Positions 53,817 through 63,637 of a stretch of DNA of 64,000 bases are shown piece after piece. Every line of letters starts with the position of its first letter. The first letter of the stretch is position 1. The notes under the pieces are model-generated. The model saw only the letters and a program-made list of their open reading frames with translations. It made no database searches and was not told the DNA's origin. Both the position numbers and the translations under genes were made by a program. The stretch is from Alectoria sarmentosa (taxonomy: Eukaryota; Ascomycota; Lecanoromycetes; Lecanorales; Parmeliaceae): positions 1 through 64,000 of the forward strand of contig WOGZ01000113.1 in NCBI GenBank assembly GCA_009733775.1, given 5' to 3'.

Positions 53817-56800
53817 ATGACTACAACCGAGTTATTGCAACGCTATCCACCCCACAGCGATTCCATTCACCAGGGTAAAGCCCCAGATGAACCGAAAGCC
53901 TTCAACGGCAAGAAGTCAGACCCCATTTTCGAGGCAAGAACCATGTTCCTGCATGACATGCTTGATAGAGTAGTCAAAAGCCTAGCCGATCGCCAGTCAG
54001 AGCCTGGATCCGAATTCGAGGGTACTCTTTGGAGGTCTCCTCTGCAGCCGAGGACACGATCACCTGCCTATTCTGATATATCAGAATCATTCGAATCGCC
54101 GGCCAGGATCGAGCATTGCACCAAAGATCTTCTATTGACTCCGATGTCGCCAACGTCAGCCCAGTTCAAAGGCCCGGATGGATGGCCTTTGGGAATTGAA
54201 GTTGCCATTGACGACTTCTATAGGGGGAGATTGAGCACTCCCGTCTTGGAAGAAAAAGAGCTTCCCAACCCCTTGATTCTGCGCAATCAAAGACAGCAGA
54301 CACCCCGTTTTGGTAGCAATGGTAATCGAGGAGGGCAAAGAACCGCTAGCCGCGAGAGCGTAGCTTCAAGACAGCAGGGCGGCGGTCAATACCAACATGA
54401 AAGCGGGGGCCTCGAGTCTCTTGCATTCCAAAAACAGCAGAGCAGTGTACATTCTCAACAATATGGCGAAAGGCAAGATAGTGTGAGCTTCTCGCCTCTT
54501 TCCTCCCAACAGCACAGCTCTACACGTCTTCAGCAAGAAGGCGACCGTCAAGACCGACAGGAGAGTGTCGACATCGATTCTCCTGAAATGCAAGAGCAGA
54601 GTGATAGAGAGACCGATCTAGAAAGTGTTTGCATACCGACTCTTTCTACTCGAAAATATGTTGAAGGCCAAAATTCACTTGAGAACGCTAGTTCGGAGCT
54701 TCATCCCACTCTAGCACATGATAAAGTGCCAATCGGGCTGGGCTCAAAAAACGCGTGCCGCCAACCTCCTACTTCTCGGTTCTACAGCGAAGAACATGAT
54801 GGGTCTCATACCCAAATTCATGGTACATGTCTACACCACAATAGTAGCCGGCAGACTGCGCTAAGCGAGCCACCACCTCGCAACAAAACAACACATGATG
54901 ATGCACGCCAAGCAGGACCACGGATCAACGCATTGGCCGACGAATTTGAGGTGAAGATCAAAGCTTCAAAGATATTAGGTGCATTCGAGAATACTGCGGA
55001 CGAGAGCATTAATCGTGAGGTTGGCTGTCAGGACCTACTCGAGTGTACCGAAAACAACACACTTCAGGCCATTGGGCAGCTGATATCCGATTACAGCAAG
55101 GTAGATACTGACCGCGAAATTGTCTCCTGGAAGGCATCAGGCCCGCTTGAGGACATTCTGGAGGAAGACCAAGTTACCAGTACTTCAACGCTCGGTGAAG
55201 GCCAGCCATCCTTCGCTGTAGGGTCAAGCAGGGCGGGCGAAAAGCGCGATAGCATGCTCGCACTTCAGGGGCCCCAGACCGAAACATCCAATCTATTATC
55301 GAGTTCACCGCGTGTTCTGCCTATGTTGAAGTTGACAATCGACCCAACCAGCGAACCGCAATTCGAATCGACCAACCCATCGAGGCACAGCCGTATTCAA
55401 GCAAAATCTTCCGAATCAGTTCTGACGGCTGCTACAATGGCGGAATTGAAAGATCCTACCCGTAGAAAAGGAAGTCTCTCTGCAGCTGCTTTGGCAGCAA
55501 TGAAAAAGATTGCAGAATCTCAACCGCATTTCCAGACTGAGCATCCACTGGAAGACCAGTGCCAAGCGGACATTCATCCATTATGGCGGTCTCAATCATT
55601 CACTCATCCATGGTGCCGGGCTAGCAAATTGGTCAACGAGTCTCCACTTAAATATGTCTTCGAAGACGATGACAGCGAAACTCATGATAATGAAGAAAGG
55701 GAGAATATCGCCTCTCAGATCGTCACCAAGCTACACCCAGCCGAAGCTTCAGATATGGAGAGCTTCACGACTCAGATCGCCGTGAAGCGGCATCAATCGT
55801 TCCAGCTCGGCAAGATGATGGAGGATACTATACCGAAGTATCTATGCAATGATGGTGACACGGAAGGTCATAAAGCTGAGTATGCAGGGACGTTCATTCC
55901 TCAGATGTCCTCTTTGAGGTCGTCAAACGATACCACGCTGGTACCGTCACTGGAAAATGTAACGCCACCCTCTAATTCGCCGTCAACAACGAGCCGTTCT
56001 TCCGCTTCAGGTGTTGAGTCGCCAGACCTGATGCCGTCCTCTGTCTTCCAGCCTTCGAACTCGCCTTCAACAATGGGCTACTACCCGAGTTCGGCCATTG
56101 GATCGCCTGCAGCATACAACTCGTGGGCTTCAACTCCGCATCACCACGAGCATGGCTATTCTTCCAGAACGCCTTCATCAGCGACTACTACCCTTCCTAC
56201 CAGCACGGTTCCGACGCCGAATACACTTTTGCACGGTGGAATCAGGATGACACCAAGCTCCTCTTCTGGCCAATTAGCCGGCAATTTACCTATTTCTCGC
56301 GGAATCACGACGACTCCAAGATGCTCGTTTGGCCAATTCGCTGGCAACAGAACATACCGTCGCTCAATCTCAGTCTCCAGTATGTTCGCTCGTTATCATA
56401 AGGCGCGATACCCCGACCTTCCCATTGCGGCAATGACTGACTCGATACTCCCTTCGAAAGACTTTGCCAAAAGGGATCAAGCCAGCGAAGTCACACTCGA
56501 TCCGTTCACCTCTCCCCGTGACACCACTACAACATTTTCTTGGAACCTAAAGGCACCCAGCAAAGAAATCTTGGCGGATACCCCAACCATAGGCGTTGAC
56601 CAATTCAACACTCCCACCAAGCGCAGTGGCAGTCGCTTTAGCCTACACAGGCGAAGTCTCAGCACCTCCGGACATTCCAACGTGAACGAAGGCATTGAGC
56701 GTGCTCTTTCTACCATGATCTTCCACCCTCGCCGCTCTCGCCCTCACAAACGAAGCCACAGCACCTCTGCGTCTGTCGATATCACAGTTACCACTGTGAT

Positions 56801-57026
56801 GTCAGACGGCAGTGGTGCCGAACATAGACGCAGTCTCAGCATAGCCACCACTACCGTCGAACAGAAATGGGAGATTGCTCCACCGCCGACGCCCCTTGGG
56901 CTGCGTGATGAGTTCTCAATGCGTTACAGACCGGAACCGCTTGAAGCGGATGATCATTATACCCGGCGTAAGGATGCTTTCCAGGGCATGAAGCAAGGAC
57001 TAAAGAAGGTTTTCGGTCGGGCGTGA
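53817..57026 (+). CDS. Large disordered Ser-rich protein of unknown function
   Basis: A single exon of 1069 residues from MTTTELLQRYPP. ATG 53817 is preferred to 53712 because the added 35 residues lack coding character. No catalytic domain, membrane helix or signal peptide is visible. The first half is Gln/Ser-rich. The second has phosphosite-like clusters (NSPSTTSRSSASG, SNSPSTMGYYPSSAIGSPAA), a duplicated segment of the type TPxxSxGQxAGN near residues 815-850, and repeated R-(R/S)-SLS-(T/I) sites (HRRSLSTSG, HRRSLSIAT), possible basophilic kinase targets. It ends in a short basic helix (YTRRKDAFQGMKQGLKKVFGRA) that looks conserved. A regulatory or scaffold role is a guess. Confidence 0.75.
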   Translation: MTTTELLQRYPPHSDSIHQGKAPDEPKAFNGKKSDPIFEARTMFLHDMLDRVVKSLADRQSEPGSEFEGTLWRSPLQPRTRSPAYSDISESFESPARIEHCTKDLLLTPMSPTSAQFKGPDGWPLGIEVAIDDFYRGRLSTPVLEEKELPNPLILRNQRQQTPRFGSNGNRGGQRTASRESVASRQQGGGQYQHESGGLESLAFQKQQSSVHSQQYGERQDSVSFSPLSSQQHSSTRLQQEGDRQDRQESVDIDSPEMQEQSDRETDLESVCIPTLSTRKYVEGQNSLENASSELHPTLAHDKVPIGLGSKNACRQPPTSRFYSEEHDGSHTQIHGTCLHHNSSRQTALSEPPPRNKTTHDDARQAGPRINALADEFEVKIKASKILGAFENTADESINREVGCQDLLECTENNTLQAIGQLISDYSKVDTDREIVSWKASGPLEDILEEDQVTSTSTLGEGQPSFAVGSSRAGEKRDSMLALQGPQTETSNLLSSSPRVLPMLKLTIDPTSEPQFESTNPSRHSRIQAKSSESVLTAATMAELKDPTRRKGSLSAAALAAMKKIAESQPHFQTEHPLEDQCQADIHPLWRSQSFTHPWCRASKLVNESPLKYVFEDDDSETHDNEERENIASQIVTKLHPAEASDMESFTTQIAVKRHQSFQLGKMMEDTIPKYLCNDGDTEGHKAEYAGTFIPQMSSLRSSNDTTLVPSLENVTPPSNSPSTTSRSSASGVESPDLMPSSVFQPSNSPSTMGYYPSSAIGSPAAYNSWASTPHHHEHGYSSRTPSSATTTLPTSTVPTPNTLLHGGIRMTPSSSSGQLAGNLPISRGITTTPRCSFGQFAGNRTYRRSISVSSMFARYHKARYPDLPIAAMTDSILPSKDFAKRDQASEVTLDPFTSPRDTTTTFSWNLKAPSKEILADTPTIGVDQFNTPTKRSGSRFSLHRRSLSTSGHSNVNEGIERALSTMIFHPRRSRPHKRSHSTSASVDITVTTVMSDGSGAEHRRSLSIATTTVEQKWEIAPPPTPLGLRDEFSMRYRPEPLEADDHYTRRKDAFQGMKQGLKKVFGRA

Positions 57027-57653
57027 GCTTGCAACGCATGTATTCAGGGGCTAACATGATTGAAATGATCTGGATAGTCCCGTCTCGGACAGAATACTCC
57101 AATCTTTAGAGAGCTACACCATCAAAGTCAACGTCTGAATGTATGCAGAGATGAGATAGAGCAGCGCGTGAGAGCAGATATCAATGAAATGTTGTTTCAA
57201 CTATCCAATCTCGAAAGTCGGTGACGTCTCAGAACAGTGGGATGATCAATTCTGGGAGCAGCAACTGACTTTCATACCATACTGGCCGCGAAAATTAATG
57301 GTTTGCGCCTACTATATCTGCTGTAGCTTTATTGGATATGAGACTACTGCTCTTGCAAAATGGCTTTAGGTGGGGAACATTCCGCTTGTACTATACACTG
57401 CTCAAAGCCAACATCTATCATGAACGTGCGGGAGGAGTTCCCAAAGAAGCACACCATTGCTGTTCGCCTTGTCCGACCGCAACACCAGCTCCCCTTGTCC
57501 AGCTGATGTCGTCGTGGTCCAGCAGTGTCGCGCTCTTACAACTTTGGCTTTCTTAGAGCTATGACCGATTGTAAACGTACTCGTATCGATAAGTAACAGG
57601 CCCTCGGGCCTTACAATACAACTCAACAAAATACTGTACTCTACATCTCCCTT
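57027..57653. other. Intergenic region
   Basis: 627 bp between two plus-strand genes. No gene was recognised; the right end is the promoter of the AFG1-type ATPase and includes GTACTCGTATCG near 57577. Confidence 0.5.
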
Positions 57654-59975
57654 ATGCCACCATCACCTTCGTCTACAGGCCTTACCATCACCAATCCGCT
57701 TGTTTTATACCGTTCTCTACTCGCTACGAAACGCATTGACCCGGACCCAGCCCAGCATCGTCTCGCGCTCCATCTCCAAAAGCTCTACTATCGCCTCAAG
57801 GACTACCAGCCAGAGGTCGACTTCAGTCACCGGCTAGATCAGATCAATCGGCTGGTCAAAAAGCCGGTAAGTAGCCCGGCTGAGGTCGAAGACGGGAAAC
57901 ATCAGAGCAATGGAAGACGCCAAGGAATTATCTCATCGTTGCGAGAGCAGAAGGAGAAGACAGATGCAACGGCGCTCACAAGGAGGCTTACAAGCCATGA
58001 ATCAGCTGTACAGTTGCAGTCCCCTCAGGGTCTACTTCTATATGGAGAGGTGGGAACAGGCAAGAGCCTACTTGTCGATTTACTAGCCGACTGCTTGCCC
58101 AACCGTAAGAAGAGACGATGGCATTTCAATACTTTCATGCTTGAGACATTTTCAAGACTGGAACATTTGCGCAGAAGCAGGCTTACCGATTCATCAGCCT
58201 TGCCGAACAGCGGAAGACAAGACGAGGAACATTCTCTATTATGGCTTGCAAGGGACATGATCTCTACTTCTCCTATTCTCTTTTTAGATGAATTTCAATT
58301 ACCGGATCGTGCTGCTTCAAAGATTCTTTCCAATCTTCTCACATCCTTTTTCCACCTTGGTGGAGTCCTCATTGCAACGAGTAATCGTATGCCAGAAGAA
58401 TTGGCCAATGCGTCAGGAATCGAGTTTGCAGGGCCACCTTCTTCACGGCTAGGCTTGCTAGGAAACCGATGGGGCTTGTTGGGACATAAAGACCAAGGCG
58501 GGAGAAGCGAAAACATGTTTGCAGGGAAAGGAGATTTTGCTGCATTTTTAGAAGTCCTAAGGGCTAGATGTGAGGTTTGGGATATGGAAGGGGGCAAGGA
58601 TTGGAGAAGACGCGAAGCCGCAGATCAGACCATGGATGAGACAGCGCTTGACGAGGCCAACATGGACGCCAGGGGCTTTGAAGGTCTTGAGCCCATGGCT
58701 TCTGGGAATTGGGGCTTAGGGTACGAACAAAGTCTACATGTCAAAGAACGGAGCAAGGAGGTGCTACCAAATGAGAAAGAGTTCCAAAATACTACCCCTA
58801 AGAATTATCATCTGAGACCGTCGTCGGAGCTATCTCCCGAGCAACTAGCTGAGGTGGAGAACACATGGAGAACCTTAGAGTTCCTTGCGATCCAAGGCTC
58901 AACAAAATTACCAAATGATAAGGTCGACGTCCCTTGGGAAACGATGGCACTACGCGTTTATGGCCGCAACCTCCAAGTTCCACGCCATTTTTCTGGAGTC
59001 TCCAAGTGGACTTTCGACGAGCTCTGCAGCACAAATCTTGGCCCGGCAGACTACACAACCCTAGCCTCAACGTTCCACACCATCATCCTCACCGACGTTC
59101 CCATTCTGACTCTCCTACAAAAGAACGAAGCTCGCCGCCTCATCACCCTCCTCGACGCCCTGTACGAAGCTCGCTGCAAACTCCTCATCAGCGCAGAGGC
59201 CGGCCCAGATGACGTCTTCTTTCCCGAGACCAAACAAGCCCCCAAAGACGGCGTAAGCACCGCCTCTGGTGATGATGAAACCTATCCGGAAACTTTTAGC
59301 GAAATCTTCCAAGAACAAACCTCACCCTTCCGCCCCAATACTTCCTCCTATACCTCCATGGCTTCCACACCATCCTACTCCTCATCTCCACTCCCTTCCT
59401 CACAATCCCAAGCCTCCACCGCCCGCTCCATTCTAGCAGACGAGGACAGCGACTTCGGCCCTGTCTACGGCACCGGTCGAAGTCATGGACCCAGCGATGG
59501 TGCTCCAGGCGCTGGGAATGAGATTGGTCGACATTCTCCTGACTTTGCTTGTACAGGGACATTCACAGGCGAGGATGAGAGGTTTGCTTACAAGCGAGCT
59601 CGAAGCCGTTTGTGGGAGATGTGTGGAAAGAGGTGGTGGGCGAGGGACGAAGAAGGGTGGTGGAGACCTTTGAGGAAGGATTTTAGGAGTTGGGAGGGGG
59701 GTAGGGAGGCGTTCGGTCATAACACTCCTGCGCCAGGTGTCCCTCAAGCGGAGGAGGGAACTAACCAGAATAATTTGTTCAGGTACGGCGCTAGTCCTTT
59801 TCGTACGAGTCAAGAGGCGCCGCCGAAATTTGGCTGGGAACACGCTTGGGGTCTTATTAAATGGGGAAGAAAAGCTGGCGTATGGGGAAAAGGGATAGAA
59901 GGGCTAGACGAGAGAGGAAAGACGGAGGTCTCGGAGAAGGAAAAGGAGAAGGAGAAGGAGAAGGAGCGGCGATGA
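57654..59975 (+). CDS. AFG1: AFG1-type mitochondrial AAA ATPase
   Basis: A single exon of 773 residues. It starts with TNPLVLYRSLLATKRIDPDPAQHRLALHLQKLY, the family N terminus. Walker A is GEVGTGKS (131-138), Walker B ILFLDEF (about 208-214), and sensor-1 region IATSNRMPEELA follows. Later motifs include FLAIQGSTKLPNDKVDVPWETMALRVYGRNLQVP and FDELCSTNLGPADYTTLASTFHTIILTDVP. The protein is longer than yeast Afg1 (about 500 residues) because of a low-complexity insert around 560-630 and a charged C-terminal tail ending in KE repeats. Afg1/LACE1 proteins work at the mitochondrial inner membrane in quality control of cytochrome c oxidase subunits. No classical presequence is obvious, so the start may be incomplete or import may be atypical. 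Confidence 0.92.
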   Translation: MPPSPSSTGLTITNPLVLYRSLLATKRIDPDPAQHRLALHLQKLYYRLKDYQPEVDFSHRLDQINRLVKKPVSSPAEVEDGKHQSNGRRQGIISSLREQKEKTDATALTRRLTSHESAVQLQSPQGLLLYGEVGTGKSLLVDLLADCLPNRKKRRWHFNTFMLETFSRLEHLRRSRLTDSSALPNSGRQDEEHSLLWLARDMISTSPILFLDEFQLPDRAASKILSNLLTSFFHLGGVLIATSNRMPEELANASGIEFAGPPSSRLGLLGNRWGLLGHKDQGGRSENMFAGKGDFAAFLEVLRARCEVWDMEGGKDWRRREAADQTMDETALDEANMDARGFEGLEPMASGNWGLGYEQSLHVKERSKEVLPNEKEFQNTTPKNYHLRPSSELSPEQLAEVENTWRTLEFLAIQGSTKLPNDKVDVPWETMALRVYGRNLQVPRHFSGVSKWTFDELCSTNLGPADYTTLASTFHTIILTDVPILTLLQKNEARRLITLLDALYEARCKLLISAEAGPDDVFFPETKQAPKDGVSTASGDDETYPETFSEIFQEQTSPFRPNTSSYTSMASTPSYSSSPLPSSQSQASTARSILADEDSDFGPVYGTGRSHGPSDGAPGAGNEIGRHSPDFACTGTFTGEDERFAYKRARSRLWEMCGKRWWARDEEGWWRPLRKDFRSWEGGREAFGHNTPAPGVPQAEEGTNQNNLFRYGASPFRTSQEAPPKFGWEHAWGLIKWGRKAGVWGKGIEGLDERGKTEVSEKEKEKEKEKERR

Positions 59976-60330
59976 GTAGGCCTCCAGAACAACATCATTT
60001 ACGCAAATCGATGTCGTACATATGGTTGTACGAGATAAGAACCATTGGTGCCATTCTTGGTAAATAGTGTACTTCATGTCCTGGAGAAGTAACAACTGGC
60101 TTACCTCTTGGCTAGGGAAGGTAATGGCCGCAGTAGCTGCCTCCCCCTCTCTGTCGATCCTGCAATACTAGTCTTACAAGCCTATCAACAGTTGCATCTG
60201 CAAGGACGTCTGACCGTTATTACGCAATCCGGCCCCCGCAGAGACCTCTTCAAAAGCCCATTGTCTGCTCTACCCGTGGCAATATCCAGATTGTACCGTT
60301 GGGAAATCCACTCCAAGCCTCTGCAGTGCA
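59976..60330. other. Intergenic region left of miniature element copy 2
   Basis: No gene was recognised; small frames only. Confidence 0.45.
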
Positions 60331-60335
60331 TCAGA
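60331..60335. repeat. 5-bp target-site duplication, miniature element copy 2
   Basis: TCAGA here is repeated at 60634-60638. Confidence 0.75.
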
Positions 60336-60633
60336 AGAAAATAGAAAACAGCTACACCATTGTACCAGCGCCATTAGGAATCGAACCTCAATACCATTAA
60401 ATACCACCAGCAAACACGACCCTCACAACGAGTGCGAGCCCCCGCGAGACGAACCACTCAAACGCACTGCTGCTGCACTTAAGCCAGACCAGGCCGAGAA
60501 TCGAACCCTGAATCTCGGGGAAACTACGGCAACTCGAGGTAATGGCGCTGCCAGAAAATAGAAAACAGCTACACCATTGTACCAGCGCCATTAGGAATCG
60601 AACCTCAATACCATTAAATACCACCAGCAAACA
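60336..60633 (-). mobile_element. 298-bp miniature terminal-direct-repeat element, copy 2
   Basis: I find no difference from copy 1 at 34019-34316: same length, same orientation, same 81-bp terminal repeats and 136-bp interior. The different flanking duplication (TCAGA against ACTGG) shows an independent insertion, and the identity suggests recent activity. It lies 91 bp beyond the stop codon of the ubiquitin-like-domain gene, in the same orientation, so it could be part of that gene's 3' UTR or have interrupted a former last exon. Confidence 0.8.
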
Positions 60634-60723
60634 TCAGAGTCCGTGCACAGAGCCCACAGCGGCCGCCGTAATCCGATGCCAGGGCCTCAAGGTCATGAGC
60701 ACTAACGGCATCGCGACCGATCC

Positions 60724-61869
60724 TCACATACCTGTCCAGCTGGATTCTACGCACTGGCTGGTGGAGTTTCTTTTGACTATTGGCGGACCATTCCAGCCGC
60801 CATTCGCAGAAGCGACTTGTTCTCGTCCGACCATATCCTCCATTGGTGCCAAGCTGCTAGACTTGGCCAAAGGGCCCCCACCACATCTACACGCACGTCC
60901 GCAAGCATCACATCGACCAGATGAGATAGCGTTCCCAGGCGCTGATTCGGACTGTAGTGGTAATTCCTCCATCTCGGCAGCAGCGGAAATGACGCCTACT
61001 AGAAACCTTGCCTCGTTGTCTTCCGTGAGATCCCGGTGAGATGAGAGAGCTTCGTTAATTACAGGCATATGAGCGCTGGCAGTAGCCGGGTTCTTGGGAG
61101 GCCAGGCAAAAATATTCTTGAAGGAGTCTAGCCGGTCGCTCGAGTTTTGAGCTTCTGAAGCCGAATTGTCGTCTTGTTCGCGAGCTGTGTTATGCTCTGT
61201 TTCCCATTCGGCAATGTGTAGCGCCATTCCTCTGTTGCTCGGTTTTGGATCTGCCAAGCTAAGAAAACCGACGTTCATCCCGCCTGATACCTGTGTTTTC
61301 ACTCGTGGAGCATATTCAATGTTGTCATCATCTATGAAGTTTTCGACCATGGCAGCGGAAGTCTTCGACCCTCGATTTTTCTTACTGTTAGATAGCCGCT
61401 TTTCGTTCTCACTCGATGTTTCCTCATTTTCACCAGACATCTCGATTGATTCCAACACATCCTCATCTACTGCTAAATTCGCGGGACCGCTCATTGTCTT
61501 CTTCCTCCCAAGGTTTTTTTTCTTCGCCTCTAACACCTGCTTGTCAACTCTAAGGATAGTGCCATCCTTTACGCCAGGAACAGAACCGAGGGTAGCACGG
61601 TCGTCTAGCTCCACACTATGATGCAGTAAGGCTCTTCCTTTCATGGGCTGCCAGGGCTCGAATTTGGCTTTGAGGCTGGCGATAGTGATGGATGATCTGA
61701 CTTTGAAGGGGGCGATGGACCCATCGAGCATTTGGACTGTGATTTGCATGTTGGTGGATGGAAGTAAGGCCTTTGGAATGCTGTTGTTGGAGAGTCGGTA
61801 GTTCCCAAATGATTTGGTGTTTGAGCTGAGATTCCTGGGCCGAGGGACGGGTTTACAGTAGGCCAACAT
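60724..61869 (-). CDS. Ubiquitin-like-domain protein of unknown function
   Basis: A single open frame of 381 residues from 61869. A second ATG at 61749 (MQITVQMLDG) starts exactly at a ubiquitin-like fold (about 75 residues: ITVQMLDGSIAPFKV, TIASLKAKFEPW, DDRATLGSVPGVKDGTILRV) and may be the true start. The middle is acidic and Ser-rich, with conserved-looking ENFIDDDNIEYAPRVKTQVSGGMNVGFLSLAD. Near the C terminus is a short cysteine cluster, GRCDACGRACRCGGG, which might bind metal. The final codons overlap a strong donor (ACAG|GTATGTGAGG), so a further exon may exist or have existed; the next 91 bp lead straight into the miniature element. No family name can be given. Confidence 0.7.
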   Translation of the reverse strand: MLAYCKPVPRPRNLSSNTKSFGNYRLSNNSIPKALLPSTNMQITVQMLDGSIAPFKVRSSITIASLKAKFEPWQPMKGRALLHHSVELDDRATLGSVPGVKDGTILRVDKQVLEAKKKNLGRKKTMSGPANLAVDEDVLESIEMSGENEETSSENEKRLSNSKKNRGSKTSAAMVENFIDDDNIEYAPRVKTQVSGGMNVGFLSLADPKPSNRGMALHIAEWETEHNTAREQDDNSASEAQNSSDRLDSFKNIFAWPPKNPATASAHMPVINEALSSHRDLTEDNEARFLVGVISAAAEMEELPLQSESAPGNAISSGRCDACGRACRCGGGPLAKSSSLAPMEDMVGREQVASANGGWNGPPIVKRNSTSQCVESSWTGM

Positions 61870-62188
61870 GTGAAGTTGATTGAATAAATCGCCTCACTTC
61901 AGACGTGATTTTTGATTGACACATTTTCGCCCAAAGCCATTCGGGTAAAAGCTTGCCTCAGTATGCTCAGGGGGGGGGATCCAGGCTTCAGCGCTCAGCG
62001 ATATTCGTAATGGTTCCTTACTGTAAACAGGCCACCTAAGAACATCATGCTTCGACAGTCATCCTTGGAAACTGTCAAGCAGGGAGCACCTTGCTTCTTT
62101 TCGATTAAAGTAGCACATCGCAGCCAAGCCTCCAGCATGCACACAAACCATACCATCAGCCCAAGTCTACAGCCTCCCATCGATCTCT
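61870..62188. other. Intergenic region, promoter of the ubiquitin-like gene
   Basis: 319 bp with no recognised gene. Confidence 0.45.
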
Positions 62189-62838
62189 TCACACTATACT
62201 CATGCCTGGCTTCCAAACTTCACCAATCCTCTTCACCTCCTGAATAAATTTCTTACTTGTAATCTGCCCACCATTCCCCCTCTTACTAGCAACAGTCATA
62301 GGCGTATGCTCATCCGGCACATAAAATGGGTTCTGCAACAGCCGTATATATGCCGTTTGCAGCGCCTTAAACGCCTAGTATACCCCACGTATCAGCATTT
62401 CTATCCCTCCAACTGCCTCCTCACTATTCTCCCTACCACGACAAAGGGGAGCAACTCACGCCCCTCAAATCCCCATCCCCCATCCCCTTCGCGCCCCTAT
62501 TACCACCCTTGCCCCACGCATCAACCACAATCGCAAATCTCGTCCCGGTCCCTGTTTCCCAGCCCCAGATACTCAATCGTTCATCAACCGCCTGCAGCAT
62601 ACCCAGGTCCTGATCGACGCGATTCCGGTCTCGAGCACGGGCATCGAAGATGTCGAGGGAGGCATTGAGGAGAAAGGAGAATTCGAGATGCGCGGAGGGC
62701 GTGCTAGTGTGAGGGGAGAAGAGGGTGATGTGGAGAGGATTATCCTATGTGGATTTTAGTTGGCGGATGATGGTGAAGTGGGGGAAGAGGTACGTGTTTG
62801 CCTATTATGCCTATGCAGGCTATTGATGGAGTTGTCAT
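62189..62838 (-). CDS. TCA17: TRAPP complex subunit Tca17/TRAPPC2L
   Basis: Three exons, 62838-62794, 62744-62460 and 62374-62189, give 171 residues; they are too short individually to stand out as open frames. The N terminus SIACIGIIGKHDNPLHITLF is the first strand and helix of the sedlin/longin fold. Then come LEFSFLLNASLDIFDAR, DQDLGMLQAVDERLSIWGWETGTGTRFAIVVD, AFKALQTAYIRLLQNPFYVPDEHTP and GGQITSKKFIQEVKRIGEVW, all in family order. Tca17 binds TRAPP and supports assembly of the TRAPPII form, a Rab exchange factor at the Golgi. Introns are 49 and 85 bp, GT-AG, phase 0. Two glycine-rich insertions in the loop before the second intron are usual in filamentous fungi. Confidence 0.88.
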
Positions 62839-63171
62839 GGTGGGCACTAGAGAATGAGAAGAGCAAGAAGTTGCAGATGTTAGGCTGTGGGCGCTACAGC
62901 GATAACGGGGCAGCCTTGGATTTCTGGGCACGTTCCGGGGCTCGGACACAGTTGCTAGATCAAGAGGTCAAGGCATTCGAACACCCATATTATGACCACA
63001 TGTATTATTCCCCATTACCCATTCTATCAACTTGCGAGAAGGCTCTCCTTCACCCATCAAATTGCCTTATTATTGAGATACCATCTATCCTCGCACAAGA
63101 AAACGGAGAAACCCCATATCGATCTCACACAACACAATGCAGTGCCAAATCCGTTTCAAACCCGGCAGCCT
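62839..63171. other. Intergenic region
   Basis: 333 bp between two minus-strand genes, containing the Tca17 promoter. Small plus-strand frames have no support. Confidence 0.45.
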
Positions 63172-63637
63172 CTACGCCACTTTCGCTATCGCTGTCGCCG
63201 TCGCCTTGGTGGTTGCCGTCAACGTTAGACTGATTACAGGCTGGCACGTCCCTGAGAGAGATCCCGTAGTCATGCAAGCATATGGCAAACAACAAGGAAT
63301 AGTAGCTACTTTGCACGACGCTAGAGAGGACAGTATCAGAGACAGTCTGGAGCACAGCGGACGATAATGATGTCAAGCAATGTAGAACGAATAACCTACC
63401 TCCAACGGGGGTGCAAGCCTGGAGAGGACTCACGAGCCTGGTTTTGATTAGCATACGAACAATAGCAACGATGGCGGAGAAGCAGGGCTCTTACTCTTTC
63501 GCTTCCGGTACTTCGACAGCTGCCGTCTCAGGAACAACCGCGGGCAAAGCATCAAGAGCCAGGGGTATTGGCTCAGGTAGCGCAACAGCTAGAGAGAACA
63601 ACATCATGGCGATAGCCACGATGGATAGGGGCATCAT
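63172..63637 (-). CDS. Small secreted protein with knottin-like cysteine pattern
   Basis: Three exons, 63637-63495, 63437-63400 and 63320-63172, with introns of 57 and 79 bp, give 109 residues. A strong signal peptide (MMPLSIVAIAMMLFSLAVAL) is followed by a Pro/Glu-rich propeptide-like segment of about 30 residues. Then comes a core with exactly six cysteines spaced C-x6-C-x6-CC-x4-C-x9-C, as in inhibitor cystine-knot miniproteins, and a Thr/Ala-rich tail. The three parts lie in different frames and only join through the introns; the fact that splicing produces a balanced six-cysteine core supports the model. Function is unknown. Fungal proteins of this shape are often effector-like or antimicrobial, but nothing here shows that. 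Confidence 0.6.

Noticed and set aside
60397..60630. 77-codon frame, also present at 34080-34382, within the miniature element
   Set aside because: It lies entirely inside a repeated element built of terminal repeats and tRNA-like sequence, with no sign of selection for a protein.
63137..63367. 76-codon plus-strand frame with a hydrophobic segment
   Set aside because: It is antisense to the spliced six-cysteine secreted protein, whose signal peptide, splice sites and cysteine spacing are far better evidence.
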